Below are positions 22,001-34,735 of a stretch of 64,000 nt of DNA, one piece after another (positions within the stretch are counted from its first letter, which is position 1; each line of letters opens with the position of its first letter). The stretch spans positions 59,716,119 to 59,780,118 of the forward strand of contig CM043952.1 of assembly GCA_014529385.2 (NCBI GenBank), in the 5' to 3' direction. A program made the translations under genes and the position numbers. The DNA comes from Adiantum capillus-veneris. Taxonomy: Eukaryota; Streptophyta; Polypodiopsida; Polypodiales; Pteridaceae. The notes beneath the pieces are model-generated. The model worked only from the letters and a program-made list of their open reading frames with translations, had not been told where the DNA came from and made no database searches.

Positions 22001-23430
22001 GCCCTAGCCAATGAATTTATAGGCGCCCTTTTTCCCACCTATGTGTGAGGGGTGTGAGGAAGATCATACCCGATGTTTCAAATGGGTAGTGTCCAATACT
22101 CTACAAAAAATGAGACACCATGCTCAAAGATGGTCATACAAATCAAAATACAAGAAAATTTGAGAAGATGAGTTCTCGGTGTTTTCTTGGTGGATCTCTT
22201 AAAGCACTTTGAGGTGCAATTTGGAGGGCTCGATGGTAATTACCTAATGTCGAAAAGATGTGGCCTTATAGGGAAAGAGGGGTTTTCAATGGAGGTGGGT
22301 TAAGTGTAATCGTGGTGAGAAGAGAGGCTTCAAAGGCTTTATGTACACTAACTATAGATGATATAGTGTGTAGAGAAAGGTATGGGCCATAATTATTGTA
22401 GTGTGTAGAGAAAGGTATGGGCACCAATTATTGTAGAAAAGTTGCAAAAAACAACCAACAAGGCATTTTGAAATGCTTGTCAAAGTTGCTCTGCAACAAG
22501 GAGGGTGGGATTGAAGGCACTTTGAGATGTGCAAAGAGGGCTTGGTTCTGGGGCATTTCAAAATGATTGTTGGAGTTGCAGAACAAGGGAGGTGGGGTTG
22601 ACATGTGTTTTAAGATGCCTGCTTGTGGTAAGTGTCGACGGAGGAGGTTGGTAGAGTCCAAGGTAGTGGTGCCAAGGAAACCATGTCTTGAGATGCCCCT
22701 AGTCGCTGGGATGCAACGACTTCTTGAGACACCTTAGTTGTGCAAGCAACTTGAGATGCTCATTAAGGTTGTATAGGCACAGAGCGATGTCCACATATCA
22801 GGCAGGTTGACAATGAGGATGCTCTGAGATGCACTTGTGGGTAGGTAGCACATGAGGCAGGTAGGGTAATACTAGTGGGGTGAGCACCATGAGTGAAGAC
22901 AAGGAAGAGCTACTTGCTACCTTTGGTGCAACTTGAGAGCCTCCATGTAAAAAGATTCCTCCCTTTCTTAATTTGCTAAAGTAATCTTGTTATCTTGCTG
23001 ACTTTGGAGGTTGAAACCCTCGGACTTTTCTCAAAAGCTAGAGTAGTTCCACACCTCTTTCTCCACACACACCCAAACTTGGAAAATAATTAGGAGGTCT
23101 TGAACTCCTCTATTATTAGAGATTAAGAGTTCTAATTAAAGAGAGCTTATTAGGCTAACTATTATATGAAAAAGAAAAAAAAAAACACACACACACACAC
23201 ACACACAAATTTATGAGCCTAAAATGATGCTCTTTATTAGGTTTAGTCACACTCATGTGGGAAGTATCCCATGGTTGTGCTTTCAATGAGGTAATTAGGA
23301 GCTAGTTAGAGGTTTATTAAAGGTATAAATGATTAGTGTCATGGAAAAGAAAGGGTGCCAAACAATCTAGCATAGAGAGGGATATAATTAGGATCAATAC
23401 GGGTGATTAGAAGATGCTAATCACACTAGC
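22001..23430. other. Unassigned DNA with degenerate tandem repeats
   Basis: At 22371-22438 a unit of about 36 bp (TGTGTAGAGAAAGGTATGGG) occurs twice. From 22450 to 22830 strings such as TTTGAGATG, TTTCAAAATG and TTGAGATGC recur every 40-110 bases, as in an old minisatellite. No coding sequence is recognised. Confidence 0.4.
23172..23209. repeat. Poly(A)-(CA)n tract
   Basis: An A-rich run passes into about 13 CA units. Confidence 0.85.
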
Positions 23431-24366
23431 ATGCTCTAATACCAGTTGTAGGATTATCATAGATAACCTAATGCAGCATCAAAGGACATGGGTCCTACGG
23501 GCAAGGCCACTAGCACGACCGGATAGTGTGTATGCTAGGGGGAGGCTATAAGATAGCATGGTTGGGTGGAGACTAGCATACGACACTTACTCTCACCCTT
23601 TCACTGGTATCCAAGCTATTTCGAGAAAGGGGAAAAGCGGACTGCATGTGCATGCGACGCGCATCTCCTCTCCCACGATTTGTAGGTGGAGAATACGATT
23701 TTCACCACAACGAAACAAAAAGAAGGCAAAAACAGAGCCCTGCACGCAACACGGGAGGCCAGACAGTGAAGCGCAGCCCACCCCAGTGGGTGACCAAGGC
23801 AAACTCGACCAACATCGAGGCTCTGTTGGAGTCGTTGGCTGCACGCATAGGGAGGCCCTCTAAACCCTTGCATGAAGGACGATTGAACCCACCCCATGAG
23901 GGTAAGAGGCCAACACCCTACCATCCAATCTATTAAGCCTTGTTGTATACAATGAGGAAAGATAGCATACTTGAGTTGACAAAGAAATCTAGAAGGAAAG
24001 GAAAGATACAAACTTTAAGGAAGTAGTTTCACCCTTCCTTTTCACTCCTAGAGAAAGACAAGTTTTCTTTCAAAATTCCTTTTTCTTCAAGGAGGAAGCT
24101 TCACAAGTGAACAAAATCCTTCACAAAAACAACGAGTTTTTGTGAAGAATCAATGAAGGTGTTCTTATGAAGAACAAGACTTGAAGCGTTACAATTTTCT
24201 CAAGGCGAGGATCGCATGCAACGCAAAAGTCATCGATTATAAAAAACACAAAGACTTCAAGCTTTGCAAGGTACAAGTTGACGTTTTCTCTCTCGCATGT
24301 GTTTACCATGGCCAACGAGGATATCCCACCTACATACACTTTTGATTTTGAGCATGCACATCAAAA

Positions 24367-24368
<2 letters not shown>

Positions 24369-24460
<92 letters not shown>
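24369..24460. repeat. (TG)n(GA)n compound microsatellite
   Basis: About 27 TG units followed by about 18 GA units. Confidence 0.95.
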
Positions 24461-24464
<4 letters not shown>

Positions 24465-25017
24465 GCGTTGATCTTCTTTCTCATCGTCAAGTGTATGTGC
24501 ACTCTTGCATTCCTAACTTGAACAATGGGTACTGAAGTAGGTAGTGTCCTCCTGGGCATAGTTGCTAGCATCACGCAAACCCACTTTCTCATTTTCTCTT
24601 ATTTGAGCGAGCTTTGGTGAGCATCTATAGGTCCATAAATACATTGGGAGAACTCATAGAGCCTGATGTGCTTATAATTTTAATTTGGGTTCATTTTGGC
24701 CTCCATTTCCATTACTACATGTATCATGTAAGCAATTTTCTTCTTGTGTATAATTTCTTTCACTGCAATTTTTGGAATAATAGGTGTCTGATAGTCTAGT
24801 ATGATTTGTGCTATATAGTACGTATAGGTTCCCTTTAATGTCTACTCAGCTTGGGCATTTTGTACATTAGGTTCAGTCTTTCACTATGGCGGAGAGCAAT
24901 GATGTTTTCAAGATGTTGTTTGTTGATGATCAATCGGATGGAGATAACTATTCATTGTGAGATTGCATAATGCAGCATGTACTTGTTTCAAAAGGGTGTA
25001 TGGAACATTTTTAAAAA

Positions 25018-25325
25018 GGTTTAGATATATGCCCAGGATCCATGGAGGATGTTGCAGGTTTCTAGTCCCACTACTAGTGTTGTTTTACCTACAACTGAGA
25101 AAGCTCATAGGGATAGTAGAGATGCATAGGTGCATGCATTAATTATGCTATCTATCTGCATTAATTTTCAAAAAGGTTTAGATATATGCCCAGGATCCAT
25201 GGAGGATGTTGCAGGTTCTAGTATTTATGCTCCCACTACTAGTGTTGTTTTACCTACAGGTGAGCAAGCTCATAGGGATAGTAGAGATGCATAGGTGCAT
25301 GCATTAATTATGCTATCTATCTGAA
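25018..25325. repeat. 157-bp tandem duplication in copia gag
   Basis: A unit beginning GGTTTAGATATATGCCCAGG occurs at 25018 and again at 25175, with small differences. It lies in the Gag N-terminal region of the plus-strand copia copy; 157 is not a multiple of three. Confidence 0.85.
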
Positions 25326-28300
25326 AGTGCACCATTACTCCTCACATATTTCCATCCAAAAAAGGAAAACACGCTTCAGACATTCTAGTTGGATTGTATG
25401 TAGGTTGCAATGAGACAAAAATAGCATATCTGCACAAACAACTAGGATCAAAGATAATGCTTGAGGAAGCTAAAACAAACATTTTTCTTACTAAAATAAA
25501 ATATATCAATGAGAAACTTATTGCTGCAGGTAAATTCATTCCCGATCATTCACTTATGCATACAATTTTGGATGCGATACTAAATATGTATCAGACTTTT
25601 GCTTTTGCTTTGAGGCTTGTCGCATAGGGTAATGATAATGCTGCTAAAAGTTCGATGGGTTGGTCACTTTGCTGCTACATGACGCTATGTAAAAAAAAGG
25701 GCTAAGTAACATGATATTGATCAGGCTCTCATTGTTGCACAAAGAAGTTATAGCAATAACAATGTTGCTACTTCCAATGTTTCTTCTTCAAGTAGCAAAC
25801 CATAAGTGACAAATGTCTCCCATAACAACAATGCATCTCCTAAAAGGGGAAAGAAAAAGTTGCATTGGAGTTATTGCATAGTTTTTTATCATCTAATAAA
25901 GTAATGTCCTAAGCTAAAAGTTGAAAAGTCATGTAAGAAAGAAAGTGAATCTTCTTCAAATGTAGTCATTTTAGAATCTACCAATTCTATTATTGATGTA
26001 GAATGGGATTTTAGTGCACAATGTTACTATGACCCTTCTGTCCATAATGCATCCATAATTCATGCAATACTATTGCGGCATCATGTACCTTGTATCATGG
26101 GCTATACAAGCTCAACTCGTATGATACATGTATTGTGGCATCAAGTACCTTGTCTCATGGGCTATACAAGATAAATTATCTATCAAAAGTGTGAAAAAGG
26201 ATTTGCAAATGTAGCTACACATTATAAAGGCGTTTTAGATGCTAAACTATGGCATGCACATTTTGGACATCATAATTGTGCCAGTTTGACGCGTTTGTAG
26301 AAATTTGATATGGTTGCCTCATTGTCCCATTTAGAGGCACCATATAAGCATGTTTATGAAGTCTATACTTTGGGAAGAATGCTAAAGATGGTTCAGTGTG
26401 GGCTATTTGCAAGTTGCAGCTTGTTCATAGTGATGTTTGTGGCCCAATGCACACTCCTTCTTTTAGTAATGATTTATACTTCATGAATTTCATTGATGAT
26501 TACTCATATCATACAAAAGGCATGTCCACTTAAGGCTAAGTCCAAAGTGTTTATGTTCTTCAAACAGGTTTTTCTAATTATTGCCAATGTATCTGGTTGT
26601 ACTATGGCCACCCTTTGTTTTGATCGAGGAGGGTGTATATGTCAAAATAATTTAATCCATTTCTGCTTGGCCATGGGATAAAATACTAATGTATAGTGCC
26701 TTATACACCCTCAAAAAAATGGTTTTGATGAGAGGAAAACTAGGTCACTTATGGAGATGGCATGAAGTATGGTCAAAAGCCAAGCTTTGCCACATGCTTT
26801 CTAGCTAGAGGCTATCATATATGCTGCCAACATACTTAAGAGGTGCCAAACAAAGATTTGCAGTCTAAGCCTCTGTATGAGGCATGGCATGATCAGGATC
26901 CATCTATTGGTCACTTTTGTGTTTTTGGTTGCTTGGCTTATGCTCTAGTGCTGCAATAACAATGCAAGAAATTGGATGATAAGGATGTCAAATGTGTGTT
27001 TGTTGGTTACAGTGTTGAGAACAGGGTTATAGGTTATATCATGTGCAATCAAAACACATCTTGACTTCTCGAGATATTGTTTTTGTGGAAGATGCATTTT
27101 AGTCATTGTAATGTAGAAAGGCATAAGCTCGTAGGATATTTTTGATACTCTTTTCAATGGTGGAAATGCAGATGTAACTCCAAATGAGGAAAATATTCAA
27201 CCTACGTAGGTTTCAAGTGATCTCATAGATCAACCTATTTTCAATGCATATGTAAATGATGCACTAAATAAGGATAAGGTTGAACATGAGGAAGCTAGAG
27301 GGATGCCAAAATGGCAGATGCATACTTGTATGATAGTGAATTGGATGCACCTTTGTCTAGTTGTAATCATTTGGATTCTCATCATGCTTCTTGTGCATCA
27401 GATTGTTATGCTTTGGATTTGTCTAGTATGTGTGATGAGGATGAAACTCTTACATTCAATGAAGCAAAAAATTGAGAGAATTGGATGTCTACTATGAAAA
27501 ATGAGTATAATGCACTTGTGAAGAACAATAGCAAGGCATGCAAAAAAGATTATGCTTAGCAAGCGGCATTGGTTATGAAGAAAATTTTGCTCCCACTTAT
27601 TGTACGACTATTGTTTGTTTCATTTATGCATCGATAGCTTATTTTGGTTGGACGTGCATTAGTCGGATATTAAAACCGCTTTCTGTAATGCAACATCTCA
27701 AGAAAGGACAAGCAAAGAAAGCATGCAAGATGTAACAAAGCATTGTATGGTTTAAATCAATATTCTTGTACTTGGTGTGAGAAAATGGATAATCATTTGA
27801 CTACACATGGCTTTTAAAATAGTTCAAATGAGATCACGTTGTATGTAAAACATGTGAATGATGTATAGCTTAGAGTTGTTGTGTATGTGGACGATTTATT
27901 TTTCACTAGTTCAAAGGATACACATATTGTTGAATTTAAGGATAATTGAAGCCACATTTGAGATGTAGATTTGGGGCTTTTGCATCATTATTTGGACATT
28001 CAATTTAAGCAATGTGATGAGGGTATTTCATTATGTCAAATAAAGTATATTCAAGATTTTAAATGGATTTGGACTCGTTGATTGCATATCAAATGACTTT
28101 TCCATGGAAATAGGTTCGAATTTAAGTCTACATGATGTTGGACATGCTACATATGTTACCCTGTACCAAATAGTTGTTGGTTGCCTCATTTATGTATGCA
28201 ATACAATGCTAGATATTTAGTTTGTAGTATCACAAACGAGAAGATTTATGCATAGCCCAAGGTTTAAGCATTGATAGTTAGTTAAAAGGATCTTTTGAAT

Positions 28301-28409
28301 TTAAACGGCACTATACATCCTAGGTTGTTTTATCCCAAGGGGAGATCATTGTTTCCAAATTTACATGCCTTTTTTTAACTCAAATTGGGATGGTTGCTAT
28401 GACACATGA

Positions 28410-28592
28410 GTGCCCACAAGTATTTGTGTTTCATGCCCAATAGTTCATGCATATCATGGTTGAGCAAGAAGCAACCTACTGTGGCCACCTCTAGTTGTGA
28501 GTGCCCACAAGGATTTTTTATTTCATGCTCGATAGTTCATGCATATCATGGTTGAGCAAGAAGCAACCTATTGTGGTTACCTCTAGTTGTGA
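28410..28592. repeat. 91-bp tandem duplication in copia RNase H
   Basis: The unit GTGCCCACAAG...CTCTAGTTGTGA occurs at 28410-28500 and 28501-28592 with about 10 percent difference. It covers the SSCISWLSKKQP segment. The unit is not a multiple of three and shifts the frame. Confidence 0.85.
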
Positions 28593-28913
28593 GACTGAGT
28601 ATAGGACAACTTTCATAGCTACGGTTGAGTATATGTGGATTAGACACCTTCTGGATGATTTGAGAGTGGACAAGAGTCTGTCACTCTCATCTACATTGAT
28701 AAGAGATTAGCTTGGCTTATATGCTAACATGTGCCAACCCTATGGATCTTCTCACAAAGGCATTGCCTTGTGAGAAGTTTGAAGCTTTGCATAAAGATTT
28801 GGGCTTGCTTGCCTTTGTGGACTGGTCATGTCCATAGGACATGGCACTTTGCAGGCACTTCCCTATACTCTATGTGCCAACTCTTGTTCACCACATCATT
28901 CCCAGGGGGACCT

Positions 28914-29670
28914 GTTACCATGTGTATCACTAGGTTGGTAATAGGACACTTATGTGTCCCCAGACACTTTTATGTCCTATTAATTGAGCAATTTCCTTAA
29001 ATTTTTTGAAGAGTTAATTTTTTTTTTTTTGAGTGTTTATATCTACAAAGTTGGTGTATGAGGTGAAAAACATTGACATTTTTTTGAGCTATTAGTTCCA
29101 CATTTAACCTTGTTCTTGCAAATGATTTTTCAACCTAAATTGTGCCATAAAACAAGTGCCGTTTTTTGCTATTTTTCATACTTTTAGCCCTATACCACCC
29201 TACAAGTCATTTTAGAGAGGGCTACTCTATTACGTGAGTAGCCTTAGTAGTTCTCAACATGATTTTATGCTTCTAAAGAGAGGAAAAATGTTCATATTGA
29301 AATTTATGGCCTATTTATAAAAATTTGCCGATGTTATTCTTTTGATTAAAATTTAACTCTCATGAATTTTTTGGTAGCATTACCTATTGACTTAGAGTAA
29401 TTTTGAGTTAGCAAGAATAGTCCCCTCTACATTGGTAATTTGATAGGATACATATCTTACCTTTGTAGCGATTGCGTATATCAATATCTAATCATACCTT
29501 CCAAATTTGCTACATATGGATGTTGCTCCAAGAGATTGTAAAGGACATAAAGTGGATCCTTGTTTTTTCATATTTGCTATTTTTACACTTCTTTATTGTG
29601 CCAAATATTTTCATAGGTATAAGTTTTTCCATGCTTTTGACAAGTTTGATGGATACTTATATATCTATAA
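28914..29670. other. AT-rich spacer between two copia copies
   Basis: No protein is recognised. It may include the 3' LTR of the plus-strand copia, starting TGTTACCATGTG at 28914, but I found no matching 5' LTR to fix its length. A small hairpin (GGACAC/GTGTCC) occurs near 28944-28959. Confidence 0.35.
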
Positions 29671-30642
29671 GTCCCAAGTGAGCTAATCTCTCCTGTTGAG
29701 AGCCTCTCCTTGACATAGTGGTAATGCACCTCAATGTGCTTTGTGAGAGCATGAAAAACAGGGTTCCACGCAATTGCCAATGCGGTCTGATTGTCAGTGT
29801 AGACAGTGTTGGCAGTGTCCAATCCAACACCCAAATCAGCCATAAGGCGTCTGAGCCATACACACTCAACTGTAGCTTTGAATACTGCCTTGTACTCAGC
29901 CTCACAATTGGAAGGGCCACAGTAGGTTGGTTGCTTCTTGCTCAACCATGATATGCATGAACTGCCAAGCATGAAACAAAAACCACTTGTGGACACTCGT
30001 GTGTCAAAAGAACCATCCCAATTGAGTCCAAGCATGTAAATTTGGCGGCAATTATCCCCCCTTGGGGTAAACAAGCCAAGATGTAAAATGCCACTCAAGT
30101 AGCAAAAAATCCTCTTGAAAGACTCCCAATGCTTAGACCCTGGGCTATGTATGAAAGTCCCAAGTGAGCTAATCTCTCCTGTTGAGAGCCTCTCCTTGAC
30201 ATAGTGGTAATGCACCTCAATGTGCTTTGTGAGAGCATGAAAAACAGGGTTCCACGCAATTGCCAATGCGGTCTGATTGTCAGTGTAGACAGTGTTGGCA
30301 GTGTCCAATCCAACACCCAAATCAGCCATAAGGCGTCTGAGCCATACACACTCAACTGTAGCTTTGAATACTGCCTTGTACTCAGCCTCACAATTGGAAG
30401 GGCCACAGTAGGTTGGTTGCTTCTTGCTCAACCATGATATGCATGAACTGCCAAGCATGAAACAAAAACCACTTGTGGACACTCGTGTGTCAAAAGAACC
30501 ATCCCAATTGAGTCCAAGCATGTAAATTTGGCGGCAATTATCCCCCCTTGGGGTAAACAAGCCAAGATGTAAAATGCCACTCAAGTAGCAAAAAATCCTC
30601 TTGAAAGACTCCCAATGCTTAGACCCTGGGCTATGTATGAAT
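29671..30642. repeat. Perfect 486-bp in-frame tandem duplication
   Basis: 29671-30156 and 30157-30642 are identical by eye, apart from the last one or two junction bases. The unit is 162 codons, so the minus-strand frame stays open through both. Each unit encodes the RNase H segment from IHSPGSKHWESFKRIFCYL to the RLSTGEISSLGT string, including the GLNWDGSFDTRVST and CEAEYKAVFKATVE blocks. Confidence 0.95.
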
Positions 30643-33600
30643 CTGCTGACCTGTGAGACTGCAAAATGAAAATTTGGCCTTGTGTTGCATACATGAATAT
30701 GGCAGCCAACAACAATTTGGTAAAGAGTGACATTGGTAGGATCACCATCATCATGAAGACTCAATTTCAAACCTATTTCCATGGGAGTGGCAATAGGTTT
30801 GCAATCCTCAAGTCCAAACTTACATAGCAATGTCTCTATGTAATTTGTCTGACACAAGGCAATACCACCAAATTGTATGCCCAAGTAATGATGCAACAAC
30901 CTCAAATCTTTCATCTTGAAAGTAGCATTCAAATCAGTCTTAAATTCAGCGATATGTCTCTCATTTGGTGAAGTGATCAGAAAATCATCCACATAGAGAA
31001 CCACTGAGAAGTACATCACCCTCATGCTTTATATACAATGTGCTTTCTGTTGGATTGTTACGAAAGCCTTGTTTGACCAAATGAGTGTCAGCTTCTCATA
31101 TCAAGCACAAGGAGATTGCTTCAACCCATACAAAGCTTTCTTACCTTTGCACACTTTATCCTCTTGTCCTTTTTTTCACAAAATCGTGAGGCTACGTTAC
31201 ATAAACTTCCTCAAATATGTCACCATTCAAGAAAGCAGTAACAATGTTTGACTGATGTACATCCCAACCAAAGTGACCTGCCAGTGCACATAGAAAATGC
31301 ATAGTGGTCATACGACAAGTGGGAGCAAAAGTATCTTCTTCATAATCTATGCCTTTTTGTTGTGCATAACCTTTTGCAACAAGTCGAACCTTATAGCGAT
31401 CAATCTCACCATCCGGCTTGTGGTTCAACTTGTAAACCCACTTTGTACCAATGGCCTTTTTGCCAGGAGGAAAATCACATAAAGTTCATTTGTCATTTTC
31501 TATAAGTGCATCATATTCTGATTGCATGGCTGACATCCAATTTTTTGAATTTTGTGCTTCATCAAAAGACCGAGGTTCCTTAACATCACATAAACTAGAC
31601 CCAACCAAAGCATAACAATCTGATGCATAAGATGCATGATGAGAACCTGAACGAATATTTCTAGACAAAGGTGCATCCAATTTACCATCACGCAAAGTAT
31701 GCACCAGCCATTTTGGCATACCTCTAACGTGCTCATTCTCAGCCCTTTCCTCATCAAGTACATGTACATCTGCATCAATATAGGCTGATCTATAACCATT
31801 TTGGAAACCCCCATAGGCGGTACATTTTCCTCATTAATTTACATTCAAACTTCCACCACTGAAAGAGGCAATGAAGTGTCATAAATGTCCTGTGAGCTTA
31901 CATAACTGTCTCTAGTACATGACAACAAGGGTTCAATAGAATCTTCCACAAAAACAACATCTTGTGAGACCAAAATATGCTTTGTTTGCGGCTGATGCAA
32001 CCTGTAACCTTTGTTTTTAGCACTATAACCAACAAAAATACATTTGACAATATTATCATCCAATTTTTTGTGCTGCATTTGTGGCACCAAAGCATATGTC
32101 AAACAACGAAAAACATGCATGTGCTCAATACAAAGGATTCCTATCATGCCATGCTTCATAAAGAGTCATAGATTGCAAAGCTTTTGTAGGACACATGTTT
32201 TTTATATATATATATATATATATATATCATAAGTGGCACACATGATGGCCTCAAGCCAAAACGAATGCGGCAAAGCTTGACTTTTGACCATACATTGTGC
32301 CATTTTTGCAAGAGACTTGTTTTTCCTCTCAGCAAAACCATTTTGCTAAGGTGTATACGAAACTGTACATTGGTGTTTTATCCCACGACTAGCTATAAAT
32401 GCATTAGATTCAAGAGACATATACTCCCCCCTTCGATGGAACGGAGGGTGCCCATAGTACACTTTGAGACATTTTCAACCATAACCAAAAAAAAATTGAA
32501 GCACGTAAACACTTTGGACCGCTTTAAACGGATACACCCATGCATGCCTGGAGTAATCATCAATGAAAGTCATGAAGTAAAGGTAATTTTCCAATAACGA
32601 AGTTTGCATGGGCCGACAAACATCCCTATACACCAGCTGCAACCTGCATGTGGTCCTAACTGAACCATCCTTTGAAAACTTCGAACGCAACATCTTACCC
32701 AAAATATAGCCTTCAAAAACATGTTTGATAAGTGCTTCAAGAGGTGGCAAAGAAGCAACCATATTAGATTTTTTCAAACCCAGCAAACTGGAAAAATTTC
32801 GATGTCCAAAAAGTGCATGCCAAAGTTTGCATCTGAAATAGCCTTAGAATACACATTTGCATTTGCAAAATTTTACCCATACTTGTCTTACAAAGTGAGC
32901 TTATACAACCCATGGTATAAAATGCAAGATGCAACAATTTCATCACCAAAATTGAGATCATGTATTGTACATCTGTCATCCACAAATTTGACTACAAGAC
33001 CAAGTCTAGCAAGTGTAGATACATACAAAAGATTCTTCTTGATTCTAGGTACATACAATGCATTAACAAGCGTGAAAGAACTGCCATTTGTAGTAGTAAG
33101 CACAATCTTCCACAATCTTTCCAACTCCCTAAACCGGATAAGAGATTGCTGACACAAAGTGGCAGAATTCCAATGAGGGATAGACTCAAGAGAGGTACAC
33201 AAATCACTGGAATTCTAACTGCTCTTTTCACTAGAATTCCCTTTTTTTTTTTTGCCAATAGAAGCATTAGGAACAAGTGATTTATCACTTGCAGAAGAAC
33301 CATGAGAAGTGGCTACATTGCTATTACCACCTTTTCTTTGAGTAGTAATAAAGGCATGTTCAACTGCACACTCTCTAGTCCTGTTTTTTCTAGAAAGTGA
33401 CTCTTGCAACATCAATGTGCATAATGCATATACTTGACAACTTATGGATTTCCTTGGGTCATAAGTCTCCAAGTACTAGCAAAAATCTGGTAAGAATCTC
33501 GCAAAACATCAAGAAGAGTCTGCACAAGGGAACTGTCAGAAATGAGTTCGCCTGCAAAAATAAGTTGCTCATTGATATCCTTGACACCAGCAAGGAATGT

Positions 33601-34045
33601 GTCCATATGATCTTCCTCATGTATAATATTCAACTCCAGCTCTTTAAACATCAATGCAATTTTTGCCTCATTGTGACTTGCATAAAGAACACCCAACATA
33701 TCCCAAGCTTGTTTTGCAAATTTTACTGAACAAATGTGAGGAGTAATAGTGCGCTTCACAAAAAATGAAATCAATGCATGAGCCTGCATTTATTTTACAG
33801 CCCAATGAGCTTGCTCATCCGTAGAAAAAATAGCTATGGCAGTAGAGATCCTACCACCAAGATCTACAACATCCTCATCATTGCCTACATCCTCACAACT
33901 AAGACGTACATCAATGCCCTGCATAATATTTCAAACACCCTTTGACACACAAGGACATGTTGCATCATAAAGCTCACAAAAATCGGAGAAAGTGAGCAAG
34001 CATGTGTTGGAGCTATTGAAGACTATTCTCGGGAGGACACAACCT

Positions 34046-34057
34046 GCTCTGATACTA
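34046..34057 (-). promoter_or_regulatory. Copia primer-binding site (tRNA-iMet type)
   Basis: GCTCTGATACTA on the plus strand is the complement of the usual TGGTATCAGAGC primer site with one change. It lies two bases from the LTR start at 34060 and fixes the minus orientation of the element. Confidence 0.75.
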
Positions 34058-34059
34058 AT

Positions 34060-34300
34060 TGTTGGAATTAGGGTTGCAGGAAAACACACACAACTTGGAG
34101 AAGACGAAGGAACCTCAAGGCACGCAACAAAGAGTGTATTACTTTGTGTGTAATGGAAAGATAGATAGCCCTAGATTGGTGGGCGTTTATACAATGCACA
34201 AGGGGGAAAACCTCGTAGTGGGGGAAAAAATGCCCCGGCTGTCCTAAGTGTGTACACACACATCACTATCACATGTATATGGTAGCAGCTTTGCACCTTC
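34060..34300 (-). repeat. 5' LTR of the minus-strand copia
   Basis: The LTR begins TGTTGGAATTAGGG next to the primer-binding site. Its far end is estimated from where LINE coding sequence starts (about 34320), because no second LTR is available for comparison. Confidence 0.45.
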
Positions 34301-34319
34301 CCAACTTGATCGCACATAT

Positions 34320-34735
34320 TTCGCCAACGTCAAGGTTAATAGTTTGTCACGTGCCTCAAGACCTTTCCAGTGACCATCATCATAGAAAAGTTTTGCCTTG
34401 TCTATTATATCCTTGGTCATGACAGTCCAAGACTAGTCGTGTTTTGCAATTGAGACCACAAACTTAGAACAAAGGGACTCAACATAAACTGGAAGGTTGA
34501 GAATTCCGAGGCCACCTTGGACCAACAATCAAGCAATATCTTCCCACTTTTCCCATTGTCACGGAAATGAAGATTTAGTGCTCTTCCTCCATAAGAATCT
34601 TTTAATAGGTTTCAAAAACTCCCTCCAGTTACATTTGGCTTTTTTGAGGAGCGGGTTGGTGAAGGCAATATAGGGAATCATAAATCTCGGGGGATTCACC
34701 ATGGAAAACTTACCGCACCACGTAAGTGCAAGGGA
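34320..34735 (-). pseudogene. LINE reverse transcriptase C-terminal fragment
   Basis: On the minus strand the string VQGGLGILNLPVYVESLCSK is the conserved segment after the LINE RT palm (compare GCLGILNL in the element at 15.2 kb). LKRFLWRKST lies upstream of it. Stops interrupt both parts. Only about 400 bp remain, between the copia LTR and the G-rich tract entered by the young gypsy-type element. Confidence 0.65.

Larger units (their letters stand above)
24887..28870 (+). pseudogene. Ty1-copia gag-pol, heavily mutated
   Basis: A decayed copia polyprotein on the plus strand. The start MAESNDVFKML leads into a UBN2-type Gag; the best piece is 25394-25624, with the LYVGCNETKIAYL-like capsid segment. 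Integrase pieces lie at 26200-27100 (LVHSDVCGPMHT with the first catalytic Asp, then FINFIDDYS-like and CKKLDDKDVKCVFVGYS strings). RT pieces are at 27540-27735, and the catalytic block VVVYVDDLFF near 27880. RNase H is at 28400-28700, and a terminal PMDLLTKALPCEKFEALH block near 28740. Many stops and frameshifts separate them. Two internal tandem duplications are present (25018-25325 and 28410-28592). It belongs to the same family as the minus-strand copy at 29.7-34.3 kb. A purine tract at 28903-28913 precedes TGTTACCATG, a possible 3' LTR start. Confidence 0.8.
29671..34059 (-). pseudogene. Ty1-copia gag-pol, broken, with duplicated RNase H
   Basis: Minus-strand copia polyprotein, read from right to left. 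UBN2-type Gag is at 33789-33442, and its tail at 33472-33215 shows no zinc knuckle. The GAG pre-integrase region is at 33202-32888. Integrase is at 32786-31845, with the RDVCRPM block where HSDVCGPM is usual and FMTFIDDYSRHAWVYP. Reverse transcriptase is at 31428-31192 (YKVRLVAKGYAQQKG, and VHQSNIVTAFLNGD where the catalytic Asp of the usual MDVKTAFL is Asn). The LYVDDFLI block and RNase H are in 31025-29671. The last open frame holds the RNase H module twice because of a perfect 486-bp repeat. The pieces lie in different frames. The left end lacks the usual ADIFTKAL tail and LTR, so the element is truncated there. Confidence 0.85.

Noticed and set aside
23433-23447. GCTCTAATACCA followed by TGTAGG, copia primer-site lookalike
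   Set aside because: Good resemblance, but no matching LTR pair could be traced; mentioned only as support for the gag remnant at 21.2-21.9 kb.
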